Below, in pieces: positions 16,858 through 25,897 of a stretch of DNA of 57,322 nucleotides. How positions within the stretch are numbered: position 1 is the first letter of the stretch; the number at the start of each line of letters is the position of its first letter. The DNA is from Phycisphaerae bacterium. GTDB taxonomy: Bacteria > Planctomycetota > Phycisphaerae > SM23-33. The stretch spans positions 1 to 57,322 of the forward strand of contig PUND01000043.1 in NCBI GenBank assembly GCA_003551645.1, read 5' to 3'. Below the pieces are notes generated by a model. The model was not told where the DNA came from. It did no database searches and was given only the letters and a program-made list of their open reading frames with translations. The position numbers were made by a program, and so were the translations under genes.

Positions 16858-17095
16858 ACAGGCCGTTTCACAGGCGGTGGACCGCGCCTACGACCGCTGG
16901 GCCGCCGAACACCCATCTCTGGCGCGGGTGATAGACCGGCTGGCCGTCACAGAACGGACCAGCGAGTCGCTCCGTGATTCGGAGGCCTATCGCAAGGCCG
17001 TGGCGGACTACCACCGCGGCCGGAACGAACTGGAACTCATACACCGACTGACGGAGCTTGCCGCGCCGCTGGTGCGGAAGCTGCTTTCCGGCTGA
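16838..17095 (+). CDS. Small helical protein, unknown
   Basis: Protein of 85 residues starting MTDNSVEQAVSQAVDRAYDR. The ATG at 16838 is preceded by GGGAGATGG; the track start at 16835 is a TTG one codon earlier. Entirely helical and charged, ending LTELAAPLVRKLLSG. It overlaps the lipoprotein gene by 20 bases. No family recognised. Confidence 0.6.
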   Translation: MTDNSVEQAVSQAVDRAYDRWAAEHPSLARVIDRLAVTERTSESLRDSEAYRKAVADYHRGRNELELIHRLTELAAPLVRKLLSG

Positions 17096-17118
17096 CGGCC
17101 GGGGAAAGGAACGAAAAG

Positions 17119-17337
17119 ATGCGCGGATTTCTTGAACGGATATCGTCGCGGAAGTTTCTGACGGCCGTGGCAGTCCAGGCGGCGTCGGTGGCCGCTATCT
17201 TCCGCCCGGAACACGAGCAGACGCTGCACACCGCGGCGGTACGAATCGCGGCACTGGCGACGCTGCTGCTGGCGGCGATGGGCTACGGCAAGATCGAGTC
17301 CGCCGTGGACGCCGCCATGAAACAGGATGCTCAGTAG
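17119..17337 (+). CDS. Small holin-like membrane protein
   Basis: Protein of 72 residues with AAAGGAAC before the ATG. It has two hydrophobic stretches (FLTAVAVQAASVAAIF and VRIAALATLLLAAMGYG) separated by a short charged loop, and a hydrophilic C-terminus (KIESAVDAAMKQDAQ). Size and layout suit a holin, but holins share little sequence, so this is inference. Last gene of the module; its stop region overlaps the converging lipoprotein gene. Confidence 0.6.
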   Translation: MRGFLERISSRKFLTAVAVQAASVAAIFRPEHEQTLHTAAVRIAALATLLLAAMGYGKIESAVDAAMKQDAQ

Positions 17338-17798
17338 AGCGCCAGTTCCGCGGTCTGGGGGTCCTCGAAGCCCTCGCCGCGGAAGACCGTCGCTTTGACG
17401 ACAAACGGATACGCGACTATCGGCGCCCTTCGGCCAGGGTCGTATTCCATAACGGCCGAGTCACCTGGCGCCAGCACGATGGTCCGGTAAGGCCCCAGCG
17501 GGACGGCCGCCCGAAGGCCCTCCAGAAATATCTCGTCCGGCTCAAGCACCAGCGGCTCGGAGCGTGAGGTGTTGGTTATCTCCAGGACGAGCTTCTGAAG
17601 CTGGGGCAGGTTGCGGGCCTTGCCGACCTCGGAGTCCATAACGGCGAGCGACCAGCCGTCCATTTCCAGTTGCGCGCCCCGGACCTCTACGACCCAGTCG
17701 CCCCGGTCGTCGCTGAACTCCATCATCGCCGGTCGCGTCGTCGGGAAACAGCCGCCGAGCACCGCAATCGCCAGCGTCAGCAGAACCGCCGCCTTCAC
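17331..17798 (-). CDS. Predicted lipoprotein, unknown
   Basis: Protein of 155 residues. The signal MKAAVLLTLAIAVLGGC ends in the lipobox LGGC, then a beta-rich body (DDRGDWVVEVRGAQLEMDGW, LQKLVLEITNTSRSEPLVLE, VVKATVFRGEGF) that resembles a small Ig-like fold. The start overlaps the stop of the upstream TPR lipoprotein by four bases (ATGA), so the two are translationally coupled. Host gene by its context. Confidence 0.7.
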   Translation of the reverse strand: MKAAVLLTLAIAVLGGCFPTTRPAMMEFSDDRGDWVVEVRGAQLEMDGWSLAVMDSEVGKARNLPQLQKLVLEITNTSRSEPLVLEPDEIFLEGLRAAVPLGPYRTIVLAPGDSAVMEYDPGRRAPIVAYPFVVKATVFRGEGFEDPQTAELALY

Positions 17799-18157
17799 CG
17801 GCCGTTCTCCGCCTCATCCGGCGGGATGAACCTCAGGTGCCTGGCCGAGTCGCCGGCCTGCTGCTCGGCGCGGCGCAGCCACATCCGCGCCATCTGGTGC
17901 GAGGGCTGTACGTCCAGGCAGCTCTGGTAATAGTAAATCGCCCGGACGAGCCGACCCTTGCTGTGCATGATGCGCCCCATGTGGTAAAGCGACTCCGGGT
18001 CATAGGGGCGCTTGTTCAGCACCTCGCGGAAGGACTCCTCGGCCTCGTCCAGATAGCCGAGCTGATACTGGCTGATTGCCTGGTCGCGAAGCTCCCCTAC
18101 CGGCGGGGCGCAGCCGAGCAAGAGCAACCCCGCCGTCACTGCGGTCAGGTATCTCAT
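17795..18157 (-). CDS. TPR lipoprotein
   Basis: Protein of 120 residues. The ATG at 18157 (AGGGAGCGACAGG upstream) gives the signal MRYLTAVTAGLLLLGC, with lipobox LLGC; the track's longer start adds an unlikely basic extension. The body has tandem TPR-like helices: AISQYQLGYLDEAEESFREV, ESLYHMGRIMHSKGRLVRAI, SCLDVQPSHQMARMWLRRAE. Likely a periplasm-facing protein-protein interaction partner for the next lipoprotein; partner unknown. Confidence 0.75.
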   Translation of the reverse strand: MRYLTAVTAGLLLLGCAPPVGELRDQAISQYQLGYLDEAEESFREVLNKRPYDPESLYHMGRIMHSKGRLVRAIYYYQSCLDVQPSHQMARMWLRRAEQQAGDSARHLRFIPPDEAENGR

Positions 18158-18249
18158 CCTGTCGCTCCCTTTGGCGCCGGCGCGGAATCCCGCCGCCGGG
18201 CCGCTGTCCAATCCGTGTACCTATAGTGTAAACACTCGAAAGGCCGATG

Positions 18250-18999
18250 TCACTCGCCGTCGCGTCGGACCGGTTCGAGCCGCAGCGTGAGTTGCTTGTC
18301 CGCGATGGTCATCTCGGATACGCGGAGTCGGCGCCTGTTGATGCCGCCGGTGAACACCGGCTCGACCCGGGCGTCTTCGCCGGCGAGCAGACCCGCCAGC
18401 AGCCGGCCGAACTGCTCGACCGGTTTGTCGTTGTCCTCGTCGATCGGATCGGCCTCGGCGAGCTGCCGCCGCAACTGCTCGACCTGCCCGGCGACGGCGG
18501 AAGACGGCACCGCCAGCCGACCCACGCGGGCGCCGTCGAGGCGGAAGCCGATGTGGTCATCCGTCTGCTCGGCAGCCAGCGTGACCGAGAGCACCTTCTG
18601 GCGCCTGGTCTCGCGCAACATCAGCGTCAGCGTCCCTTCACCGAGCAAGACAGCCGGCTCGGCAAGACCGGCGCCGTCAAGCCGGCCCTGCATCTGTCCC
18701 GGTTCCCAGCCCATCCCCAGCCAGGCGATCTCATCCATAGAGGCGAGAAAGCGGTTAATCTCGTCCTCGGTGATGCTCCAGTCGAACGGCCGGGATTCCT
18801 GAGCGGGATTGCTCAGCTCGCGGATAAGCTTGCGGTTGACGAAATCGTACGCTGCTTCCTGCTTATGCTGCTGTGACAGACGAATCGGTCGGTACTCCGC
18901 CGGGACGCGCGAGGCCAGCACATACAGCACGCCGGCGGCGCCGGCAAGAGCCACCACAAGGAACACCAAGACCCACTTTGCCGACTTCCATACGCGCAT
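18250..18999 (-). CDS. Membrane-anchored hypothetical protein
   Basis: Protein of 249 residues. GGAGCGAAC before the ATG at 18999 decides the start. N-terminal membrane segment (WVLVFLVVALAGAAGVLYVL) then a large extracytoplasmic part with ITEDEINRFLASMDEIAWLG, EGTLTLMLRETRRQKVLSVT and RRRLRVSEMTIADKQLTLRL. The alternating-strand pattern recalls lipid-binding or LolA-like beta sheets, but no family is recognised. Confidence 0.65.
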   Translation of the reverse strand: MRVWKSAKWVLVFLVVALAGAAGVLYVLASRVPAEYRPIRLSQQHKQEAAYDFVNRKLIRELSNPAQESRPFDWSITEDEINRFLASMDEIAWLGMGWEPGQMQGRLDGAGLAEPAVLLGEGTLTLMLRETRRQKVLSVTLAAEQTDDHIGFRLDGARVGRLAVPSSAVAGQVEQLRRQLAEADPIDEDNDKPVEQFGRLLAGLLAGEDARVEPVFTGGINRRRLRVSEMTIADKQLTLRLEPVRRDGE

Positions 19000-19130
19000 G
19001 TTCGCTCCGTCGATAATCAGTTTGGCCGCAGACGCCGCCCGAGGCAAGAGCATTTGCTCAAAAACAAGAGAGGATTCATCGATTGCAGGCGATTTGGAAA
19101 GCCGTCCCCGCGAACATCACGCCTCAAACA

Positions 19131-20339
19131 TCATCGTGATGACTCCCCCTGCTCATCCTCAAAGTACCGGCGGACCAGCGGGCGGTATCGCTGAGGTATG
19201 CGTCCGGCGGCCAGCGCCTCGGCTGCCCGCAGCCGCGCCCGCGACCATGCCTGTTCGAACGGTTCGGTGTCGTCGTCGGTGTCGCGAGCCGCGCCGGGCG
19301 AATACACCCGCACCACGCCCTCGCCCGGTGTCGGCGCGGCGTCGGCTGCGTCGGCATCCTCGGCCGCGACGGTCGGCGGGTCATCCTCAGCGGGATCCTC
19401 GCGCATCAGCGCCGAGGTGTCCACGCCGGCTCGGCGAAGGTTCATCAGCGCCTCAAGCAGCCGCTCGGCGTCCTGTTCGTCGGCCGCGGCGGCCGCGTCC
19501 TCGACGTCCGGCGCCTGCTCGTCAAGCCCCGCCTCGGCGGCCGCGCGGCGTATCGCCTCGGCCAGTTGCTCCCGCTCGGCGGCGGTCATGCGTCTGGCGG
19601 CCGAGGCCACCGTCGCCGCCTGGCGCCGTCCGGCCGCGGACGCCGCCGGAATCAGCGTCACACTCAACAGCACCGCCAGGGCCAGTGCGGCGGCGGTCGC
19701 CCGGCCGCGAGACCACAGCGGCAGCGTCGTCGCGCGTGCGCGGTCGGCGGCCCGCAGGGCGTGAACGCACACGTTGCGGACGACCCGCTCGTCGGCCGAC
19801 GGCGATTCGACAAGCTCAGCCGCCGTCGCCAGCCGGTCCAGCAGTCTGGCTCGCGAATCCAGCACAATCGCCGAGCCGCGCGGCCCGGGCGCGCCCGCCA
19901 GCGACACCAGCGCCCCGATCGCGGCCCCGGCGGGTATCACCGCCGCCGGTATCAGCCAGGGCGCCACGCGCAGGTGGGCGCCCAGCAACAGCCCGCCGGA
20001 GGCCAGGACCCCAACAAGCACGCACACAACCGCCGCGGCCCTGCCGGCCGGTCCGCCAAGCCCCGCTACGCGCCCGAGCGACGGGCGTGCCAGAATCGCC
20101 GCCGCTCCGGCGGCCGGGACCATGCACAGCGCCATCCCCGCGGGCGTCCACAGATGCGCCAAGGCCCAGCCGCCCAGTGCCGCCGACGCCGCCACGGCCG
20201 CGGCCGTAGCGCACACGGCGGCCGACTCGGCCGCTCGCACGCGAAGCAGCTTCCGCCGGGCAAACACAAGCAACCGGCGCACCTGCTGGTCGGGCGAGTC
20301 CGGCTCACGTCTCTGTTGGTCCGGGTTCGCGGAGGTCAT
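19131..20339 (-). CDS. Multi-pass membrane protein with C-terminal helical domain
   Basis: Protein of 402 residues (MTSANPDQQRREPDSPDQQV onward). The track joins it to a long upstream shadow frame lying over the ATPase gene; the ATG at 20339 is the sensible start although no good ribosome site is visible. About six hydrophobic stretches fill residues 40-250. The C-terminal region is acidic and helical (EREQLAEAIRRAAAEAGLDE; DVEDAAAAADEQDAERLLEA) and ends RIPQRYRPLVRRYFEDEQ. I associate this ending with planctomycetal proteins encoded near MoxR/VWA gene sets, but this is weak. Function unknown. Confidence 0.65.
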   Translation of the reverse strand: MTSANPDQQRREPDSPDQQVRRLLVFARRKLLRVRAAESAAVCATAAAVAASAALGGWALAHLWTPAGMALCMVPAAGAAAILARPSLGRVAGLGGPAGRAAAVVCVLVGVLASGGLLLGAHLRVAPWLIPAAVIPAGAAIGALVSLAGAPGPRGSAIVLDSRARLLDRLATAAELVESPSADERVVRNVCVHALRAADRARATTLPLWSRGRATAAALALAVLLSVTLIPAASAAGRRQAATVASAARRMTAAEREQLAEAIRRAAAEAGLDEQAPDVEDAAAAADEQDAERLLEALMNLRRAGVDTSALMREDPAEDDPPTVAAEDADAADAAPTPGEGVVRVYSPGAARDTDDDTEPFEQAWSRARLRAAEALAAGRIPQRYRPLVRRYFEDEQGESSR

Positions 20340-20384
20340 AAGTACATTGTCGGTTTTAAGGGCGGGCCGTTCAATACCGGCGGG

Positions 20385-20505
20385 AACTCCTCTCCCCTGG
20401 GAGAGGTCGGCCGTAGGACCGGGTGAGGACACTCCTCTCCCATCTGCCAGACACCCCCTCCCGGCCCTTCGGGCCGACCTCCCCATTTGATGGGGAGGGG
20501 TTATT
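20385..20505. repeat. GC-rich palindromic intergenic elements
   Basis: Holds CTCTCCCCTGGGAGAG, then CCCGGCCCTTCGGGCCG, and CTCCCCATTTGATGGGGAG, three consecutive hairpins between two minus-strand genes. The last ones could serve as terminator for the ATPase gene; the rest looks like dispersed palindromic repeat material. Confidence 0.55.
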
Positions 20506-23197
20506 TGGCCCGGCCGTGGACGCCGAGGCGTTTCAGGATTTCGTCGAATATCCAGATGGAGCTTGCGACCAGGACTATCAGCAGCCAGTCCAGCAGTTGC
20601 AGCGGGCGAGTGTCGAACAGCAGCCGGCCGAGCGGGGTCTGTACCACCAGCACCTGCAGGCCGATTGCGATGCCCACGCCCAGCAGCAGCCAGCGGTTGC
20701 TCAGCAGGCCGATGCGGAATGCGGACATCCTCTCGGAGCGGGCGTTGAGGGCCTGGAACCACTCGAAGCCGACCATGGCGGTGAACGCCATCGTCCTGCC
20801 ATATTCCAGCCCGATCGTGTGATTCCGCCAGGCGAACAGCCCCAGCGTTCCGCCGGCCATCAGCGGCGTCAGCAGCGCCAGCCGGCGGAGCATGACGGCG
20901 TTGAGGACGCGCTGGCCCGGTCGGCGGGGCTTCTCGGTAAGCACATCCGCGTGGGGCGGCTCTATGCCCAGCGGTATGGTGCACGCCCCGGCCGTTACCA
21001 GGTTTACCCACAGGATCATCGTCGCCAGCAGCGGCAGGTCCAGGCCGATCATCAGCGCCGCGACCAGTGTGGTTATCTCCCCGGCGTTGGCCGAGAGCAG
21101 GAAGAAAATGACGCCGCGGAGGTTGTCGTATATGACCCGGCCCTCTTTGACGGCGTTGATGATGGTGGCGAAGTTGTCGTCGGTCAGGACCATGTCGGCG
21201 GCCTCCTTGGCCACCTCGGTCCCGGCCCGTCCCATCGCAACGCCGATGTCGGCGCCCTTCAGGGCCGGGGCGTCGTTCACGCCGTCGCCGGTCATCGCCA
21301 CAACGTCGCCGTGGCCCTGGAGCGCCTGCATTATCCGGAGCTTGTGGGCCGGCGAGACCCGCGCATAGACGCCGGTATGGGTGACGGCCTCGGCCAGGGC
21401 GGACTCGTCCATGCGGTCCAGGGCGGCGCCGTCGAGCACGTCGGAGTCTTCGGTGATGCCGACCATGCCGGCGACTGCGCTTGCGGTGGCGGCGTGGTCG
21501 CCGGTGATCATCACCGGGCGGATGCCGGCCCGCTTCGCGTCGGCGACGGCATTGGTGCTTTCGGCACGCGGCGGGTCCATCATGCCCCACAGCCCGGCGA
21601 GCGTCAGGTCCGCCTCCACGTCGGCTTCTTCAAGGGCTTCCTTGTCGGGGTCGAACTCGCGATACGCCCCGGCCATCACGCGGAGGGCCTCGCCGGCGAG
21701 GTCCTGGTTGACCCGCTCTATCCGCTCTCGCAGCTCGTCGGTAAGCTCGGCCCGCTCGCCGTCGATAAGCACGTGCGAGCAGTAATTGAGCAGCCGGTCG
21801 GGGGCGCCCTTGACCAGCACGATGCGCGTGCCTTCCGGCGATGAGTGCAGCGTGGCCATATATTTGCGGTCGCTGGAGAAAGGAACCTCATCCAGCCGGG
21901 GCTGCGACTGCTCCAGCTCATCCCGGTCAAGCCCGGCCTTGACGCCCACGGCCAGCAGCCCTGCCTCGCTGGGGTTGCCGTCGGCGAGCCAGCGGCCTTC
22001 CTCCCGGCGGAGACGGGCGTTGTTGGCCAGGACGCCTATCCGCAGCAGCGGCTCGGCCGCCTGCCGGGCTTCCGGCGGGGCGTCCTCGCCTTCGGGTGTG
22101 ATTTCGCCTTCTGGGGCGTATCCGCCGCCGGTTACGTCGAACAGTCGCCCGGACGCCCACAGCCGCTGGACGGTCATCTGGTTCTGCGTGATTGTGCCGG
22201 TCTTGTCGGAGCAGATGACGGTGGTCGAGCCGAGCGTCTCTACAGCGGGCAGGCGGCGGATAATCGCGTGGTGGTCGGCCATCCGGCGGACGCCCAGTGC
22301 GAGCGTTACGCTGATGACCGCCGGCAGTCCCTCGGGTATCGCCGAGACGGCCACCGCCACGGAGAACATGAGCATCTCGAAGTATTCGTAGCCGCGCAGC
22401 AGACCGAGGCCGAAGATGGCAAACGCCAGCACGATGCCCGTGCCGCCCAGCAGCATGCCGAGCTTGTGCATGCGCTTCTGCAGCGGCGTCTGCTCGCGTT
22501 CGGAGCCGCGGACGGCGTGGGCGATTCGGCCCATCTCGGTGTCCATACCGGTGGCGACGACGACCGCCTCGCCACGCCCGCCGGTGATGTTGGTGGACAT
22601 CCAGGCCATGTTTGACCGGTCGGCCAGCGCCGCGTCGGCTTCGACGGCTCCGGGCTTCTTCCTGACCGGCTTCGATTCGCCGGTCAGCGCCGACTCGTCC
22701 ACCTGCAGCTCCTCGGTCCTGAGCAGGCGGGCATCGGCGACGACCCTGTCCCCGGTCTCAAGCACCAGCACATCGCCGGGCACCACGTGGGGCGCATCGA
22801 CGTCCACGATTTCGCCGTCGCGTCGGACACGGGCGTGGGGTGCGGACATTTTTCGCAGCGCCGCCAGCGCGCCCTCGGCCCGCCACTCCTGGAAGAACCC
22901 CAGGATGGTGTTGAGCACGACAACGCCGAAGATGACGGCCGAGTCAACTGTCTTGCCGGCCATCAGCGAGACCACCGCCGCCGCTATGAGAAGGTAGATA
23001 AGCGGGTTGTGGACCTGTCTGAGAAGCAGCCGCAGCGGACCCGCGCCCTCCTCGGCCTCCAGGGCGTTCGGTCCGAACTCCGCCAGCCGCGCCGAGGCGG
23101 CATCCGAGGTCAAGCCGTCTTCGGAGCCGTCCAGGCGGGACATCAGCTCACGCTGGGCAATCGCGTGCCAATCGACCGACGACTGTGCTCGCTCCAT
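20501..23197 (-). CDS. P-type cation-transporting ATPase (P2-like)
   Basis: Protein of 898 residues, standard length for P2 pumps. It has the cation ATPase N-domain ([20 protein letters not shown]), TGES (172-175, actuator), SAIPEGLPA in TM4 (about 286-293), the phosphorylation site DKTGT (331-335), [13 protein letters not shown] (hinge) and six C-terminal helices. PEGLPA in TM4 is typical of Ca2+/Na+ pumps. TM6 reads [19 protein letters not shown], without the Asp of the usual NLVTDGLPA, so the ion specificity is open. AAGGGA precedes the ATG. Confidence 0.9.
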   Translation of the reverse strand: MERAQSSVDWHAIAQRELMSRLDGSEDGLTSDAASARLAEFGPNALEAEEGAGPLRLLLRQVHNPLIYLLIAAAVVSLMAGKTVDSAVIFGVVVLNTILGFFQEWRAEGALAALRKMSAPHARVRRDGEIVDVDAPHVVPGDVLVLETGDRVVADARLLRTEELQVDESALTGESKPVRKKPGAVEADAALADRSNMAWMSTNITGGRGEAVVVATGMDTEMGRIAHAVRGSEREQTPLQKRMHKLGMLLGGTGIVLAFAIFGLGLLRGYEYFEMLMFSVAVAVSAIPEGLPAVISVTLALGVRRMADHHAIIRRLPAVETLGSTTVICSDKTGTITQNQMTVQRLWASGRLFDVTGGGYAPEGEITPEGEDAPPEARQAAEPLLRIGVLANNARLRREEGRWLADGNPSEAGLLAVGVKAGLDRDELEQSQPRLDEVPFSSDRKYMATLHSSPEGTRIVLVKGAPDRLLNYCSHVLIDGERAELTDELRERIERVNQDLAGEALRVMAGAYREFDPDKEALEEADVEADLTLAGLWGMMDPPRAESTNAVADAKRAGIRPVMITGDHAATASAVAGMVGITEDSDVLDGAALDRMDESALAEAVTHTGVYARVSPAHKLRIMQALQGHGDVVAMTGDGVNDAPALKGADIGVAMGRAGTEVAKEAADMVLTDDNFATIINAVKEGRVIYDNLRGVIFFLLSANAGEITTLVAALMIGLDLPLLATMILWVNLVTAGACTIPLGIEPPHADVLTEKPRRPGQRVLNAVMLRRLALLTPLMAGGTLGLFAWRNHTIGLEYGRTMAFTAMVGFEWFQALNARSERMSAFRIGLLSNRWLLLGVGIAIGLQVLVVQTPLGRLLFDTRPLQLLDWLLIVLVASSIWIFDEILKRLGVHGRAK

Positions 23198-23361
23198 CCG
23201 TTTGTCCCTTTCGCGAATTTGCCGCGAAGGTCGGCATCGCTGCTTGCCCGCCCCGTCGCGGCGGCGGAGGGATTATCACGGAAGATGCGAACCGCAAGCA
23301 AGCCCCGGACACCGGATTCCCGCGCGGGTATCGCCGGCGGCGACCGGCGCGGACCGGTCGG

Positions 23362-23856
23362 CTATGTCAGTCGTATGAGCACCGGCCGCAGCAGCGCACG
23401 CAGAATGACCAGAAAGACAATCCCCAGCAGCGCCGTCAGCACGACCAGCCAGGACCACTGCTGCACGACCAGACCCAGCGCCACGCCGGCCGACGGAGGG
23501 TGTTCGGTGTTGGTCACCACCATGCCGAACATCGTCAGGCCCACCGCCAGTGCTCCGTAAACGGCCCCGGCGTTGAGTGGAAGGTTGGCAAGCGGCGCCC
23601 ACTGCATGAGCCAGTAGCACAGGGTGCCCATTGCGCAGCCGACGATATAGCCGCCGACCAGCAACCGCGTTCGGGAGACCGGATCGTGCGGAAGTGAGAA
23701 AACGATAAAAGAGCTGGCGCCCAGAGAGGCAACTATTACGGCATCGGTGACCATGTCCAGCACCGAAAGCACAGTAAGCATGCACGCCATGGCCAGCGTG
23801 CACTGCAACACGTAGCGAGGTGCCTGTTTGCGAAACTTCGGGTCTATTATCCGCAT
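23362..23856 (-). CDS. HPP family membrane protein
   Basis: Protein of 164 residues from the ATG at 23856, with about four membrane helices (LAMACMLTVLSVLDMV, VGGYIVGCAMGTLCYWLMQW, GAVYGALAVGLTMFGMVV, WLVVLTALLGIVFLVILRAL). The name-giving motif is present as NTEHPPSAGVALGL, and SLGASSFIVFSLP is also characteristic. Some HPP proteins are reported as nitrite transporters, but the substrate here is unknown. A longer frame upstream to 24006 lacks family similarity. AAGGAAA lies about 14 bases before the start, rather distant. Confidence 0.85.
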   Translation of the reverse strand: MRIIDPKFRKQAPRYVLQCTLAMACMLTVLSVLDMVTDAVIVASLGASSFIVFSLPHDPVSRTRLLVGGYIVGCAMGTLCYWLMQWAPLANLPLNAGAVYGALAVGLTMFGMVVTNTEHPPSAGVALGLVVQQWSWLVVLTALLGIVFLVILRALLRPVLIRLT

Positions 23857-24015
23857 CTGGGTCGGGGCGTTTCCTTTCCGGTCAAGAAAGATTATGAGTA
23901 TACCACATTCCCCGGCCGGACCACATAATTGACGCGCGGCTAGCGGGCGCGAGGCGAGGCGGTCAACCCCGCGCCCGTATGCCCGGACGCTTCTCGGCAT
24001 CGACATCCAAGCCGG

Positions 24016-24843
24016 CTATCCCAGCAGCAGCAAGCTAAGGGCCATCACGGCCATACCGGACAGCAGCCCGTACAGCGACTCGTGGCCCTTGCCGTAGGCG
24101 CGGGAGGTCGGCAGCAGCTCATCCAGCGAGATATACACCATGATCCCCGCGACCATGCCGAACGCAACGCCCATGACGCCTTCGGTCATGAAGGGTCTGA
24201 GTATGGCGTATCCGACCAGCGCGCCTATCGGCTCGGCGAAGCCGGCCAGGAAAGAGTATCCGAAGGCCTTCCGCTTGCTGCCGGTGGCGAAGTAGATGGG
24301 CACCGATATGCTCATGCCCTCCGGGATATTGTGCAGTGCGATTGCGATGGCGATGGCCAGGCCGACGGCCGGGTCTTCCAGCGCCGACAGGAACGTGACC
24401 ATGCCCTCCGGGAAGTTATGCAGCGCTATGGCGACGGCGGTGAACAGCCCCAGCCGGTGCAGCTTGGCCTTGCTGGTGTGAAGCAACTGCTCTGGCGACT
24501 CGCCCTCGTGGACGGCCTCCATCTGCCACATGGCGCGGACCTCGTGGGGGTTCTCGGCGGCCGGTATCAGACGGTCAACCAGCAGCATCACCACGACGCC
24601 GGCGAAGAACGCCCCGACGGCGTACCAGTTGTGGGCGACCTCGTAGTCGCCGAGCATCTCGGCCGCTTCCGGCAGAATCTCGGCGAACGATATGTAGAGC
24701 ATCACACCGGCCGCGAACCCCGTTCCGACCGACAGGAACCGGTAGCTTGTGCGCTTCGCGAAAAACGCTATCGCGCTTCCGATACCCGTGGAAAGACCCG
24801 CGAATGTCGTAAGAGCCAACGCAAACCAGAAGTTCTCGTGCAT
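24016..24843 (-). CDS. zupT: ZIP family metal transporter (ZupT-like)
   Basis: Protein of 275 residues with about eight membrane segments, importing divalent cations (Zn, and in some homologues Fe or Mn). The two signature helices are intact: ALHNFPEGMVTFL and ALHNIPEGMSISVP, giving the His/Asn/Glu metal site. A cytoplasmic loop between TM3 and TM4 has HEVRAMWQMEAVHEGESPEQ. GGGAGCGC before the ATG at 24843 sets the start. Divergent from a DtxR-type regulator across a promoter region with a 13-base dyad, so metal-dependent regulation is likely. Confidence 0.9.
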   Translation of the reverse strand: MHENFWFALALTTFAGLSTGIGSAIAFFAKRTSYRFLSVGTGFAAGVMLYISFAEILPEAAEMLGDYEVAHNWYAVGAFFAGVVVMLLVDRLIPAAENPHEVRAMWQMEAVHEGESPEQLLHTSKAKLHRLGLFTAVAIALHNFPEGMVTFLSALEDPAVGLAIAIAIALHNIPEGMSISVPIYFATGSKRKAFGYSFLAGFAEPIGALVGYAILRPFMTEGVMGVAFGMVAGIMVYISLDELLPTSRAYGKGHESLYGLLSGMAVMALSLLLLG

Positions 24844-24922
24844 AATGCGCTCCCTGGCAACGGCCGACGTGGCCGCCGCCTGCAAATTCCCAAAAACACT
24901 CTTGACTCGAACTTAGCCGAGC

Positions 24923-24935
24923 CGTACATTGTACG
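24923..24935. promoter_or_regulatory. Candidate metalloregulator operator (dyad)
   Basis: CGTACATTGTACG is a perfect 6-1-6 inverted repeat, inside a weaker longer dyad (TTAGCC ... GGGTAA). It lies between the divergent starts of the ZIP transporter (24843) and the DtxR-type regulator (24993), next to a TTGACT at 24902-24907. That location suits an operator for the regulator. Binding is inferred. Confidence 0.55.
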
Positions 24936-24992
24936 CTTGGGTAAACATACAGGCCGCAGGCCGGACCGTCAAGTGGCTGACAGAAAATAATC

Positions 24993-25520
24993 ATGAAAAA
25001 GCAAGCAGGGACACCCGCCCCGCCGACAAGCGCGTTGAGCGCCAGCTTGGAGGACTACCTGGAGGCGATTCTCCGGATCATCCAGGAAAAGCAGGCGGTC
25101 CGCGCCACCGACATCGGAAAGCGGCTCAAGGTCAGCCGCTCGTCGGTGACCGGCGCCCTGCACGCCCTGGCCGACCGAGGTCTTATCAACTACGCGCCCT
25201 ACGACGTAATCACGCTGACCGACGCCGGCCGGGCCGCCGCCGAGGATGTCGCCCATCGCCACGAATCACTGAGGGACTTCTTCACGAAGGTGCTCGCGGT
25301 CGAGCCGGAGAAGGCCGACGACGCCGCATGCAAGATGGAGCACGCGATCCCCGAGGCCATCCTGGAGCGGTTCGTCGATTTCGTCCGCTTCGTGGAGCGT
25401 TGCCCGCGCGGCGGGCCGGACTGGATAGAACACTTCGGCCGGTTCTGCGACCACCAGAACACCGACGACGACTGCGAAAACTGCGTCCGGGAGGTGCTTG
25501 AGAAGTTGAGGCGGCCGTAA
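24993..25520 (+). CDS. DtxR/MntR family metal-dependent regulator
   Basis: Protein of 175 residues. The N-terminal winged helix reads SLEDYLEAILRIIQEKQAVR ATDIGKRLKVSRSSVTGALHA; the dimerisation/metal domain follows with DAACKMEHAIPEAILERFVD, where Cys, Glu and His occupy the usual metal-ligand positions. The C-terminus carries an extra cluster (CDHQNTDDDCENCVREVL) that could bind a further metal. No SH3-like third domain, so it is closer to MntR/short DtxR proteins. Divergent to the ZIP gene and followed by hemP. Confidence 0.88.
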   Translation: MKKQAGTPAPPTSALSASLEDYLEAILRIIQEKQAVRATDIGKRLKVSRSSVTGALHALADRGLINYAPYDVITLTDAGRAAAEDVAHRHESLRDFFTKVLAVEPEKADDAACKMEHAIPEAILERFVDFVRFVERCPRGGPDWIEHFGRFCDHQNTDDDCENCVREVLEKLRRP

Positions 25521-25603
25521 GCGGAATCACACCGTCGCCGACAGCAGCGCGGCGGCAGAGCAATTGGCAGAACAGACAGAACGGAATTGAGGCGAGTGCG
25601 AAC

Positions 25604-25783
25604 ATGAGTTACTGTGGAAATACTGGCCAGTGTGGTCGCTGCAACCATCCGGGACCGCTGGGCGCGGCTACCATCGAATCGGAACGCCTTTTCGCCGGCG
25701 GCAGGGAGGTCAGGATCCGTCATAACGGCGAGACATACCGCCTGCGCCTGACCAGGAACGGAAAGCTTATCCTCAACAAATAG
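25604..25783 (+). CDS. hemP: Hemin uptake protein HemP-like (not in the ORF track)
   Basis: 59 residues: MSYCGNTGQCGRCNHPGPLG, then GGREVRIRHNGETYRLRLTR and NGKLILNK. The C-terminal 27 residues match the HemP family pattern (V.I.H.G..Y.LR.T..GKLILTK). The N-terminus is unusual in having four Cys in CGNTGQCGRCNHPG, resembling a small metal-binding knuckle. GAGGCGAG stands before the ATG. It is 83 bases downstream of the DtxR-type regulator and upstream of the porin, consistent with an iron-related unit. HemP is linked to haem or iron uptake; the exact role here is not known. Confidence 0.8.
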   Translation: MSYCGNTGQCGRCNHPGPLGAATIESERLFAGGREVRIRHNGETYRLRLTRNGKLILNK

Positions 25784-25897
25784 CCACCGACAACCGCTTC
25801 GCCCCAGCCAGCCAAAAGCCAGCCGGGCAGCAGAGACGTCGTAGTGCTCTGCTGTCTTTTTTTTGTGGCGAAGGAAACCCCGCAGGAAGGAGTGGAA

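Larger units (their letters stand above)
3335..17337 (+). mobile_element. Phage-type virion module (prophage remnant or domesticated particle cluster)
   Basis: Seventeen plus-strand genes with mostly overlapping or near-adjacent ends, in head-to-tail order: portal, scaffold-like, major capsid, completion-like proteins, tail-like proteins, fibre-like and hub-like proteins, then small lipoprotein and membrane genes. It lacks integrase, terminase, replication genes, a long tape measure gene and a recognisable endolysin. All frames are intact. The right end collides with a host lipoprotein gene with a 7-base overlap of stop regions. The terminase is found about 19 kb further right (36378-37898). 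Confidence 0.8.

Noticed and set aside
20340-21590. Upstream part of the 819-aa minus frame (19131-21590)
   Set aside because: It lies over the P-type ATPase in another frame and is low-complexity His/Arg/Gly; only the part from 20339 is protein-like.
20423-21844. 473-aa plus-strand frame
   Set aside because: Antisense to the P-type ATPase and its repeats; composition typical of a shadow frame.
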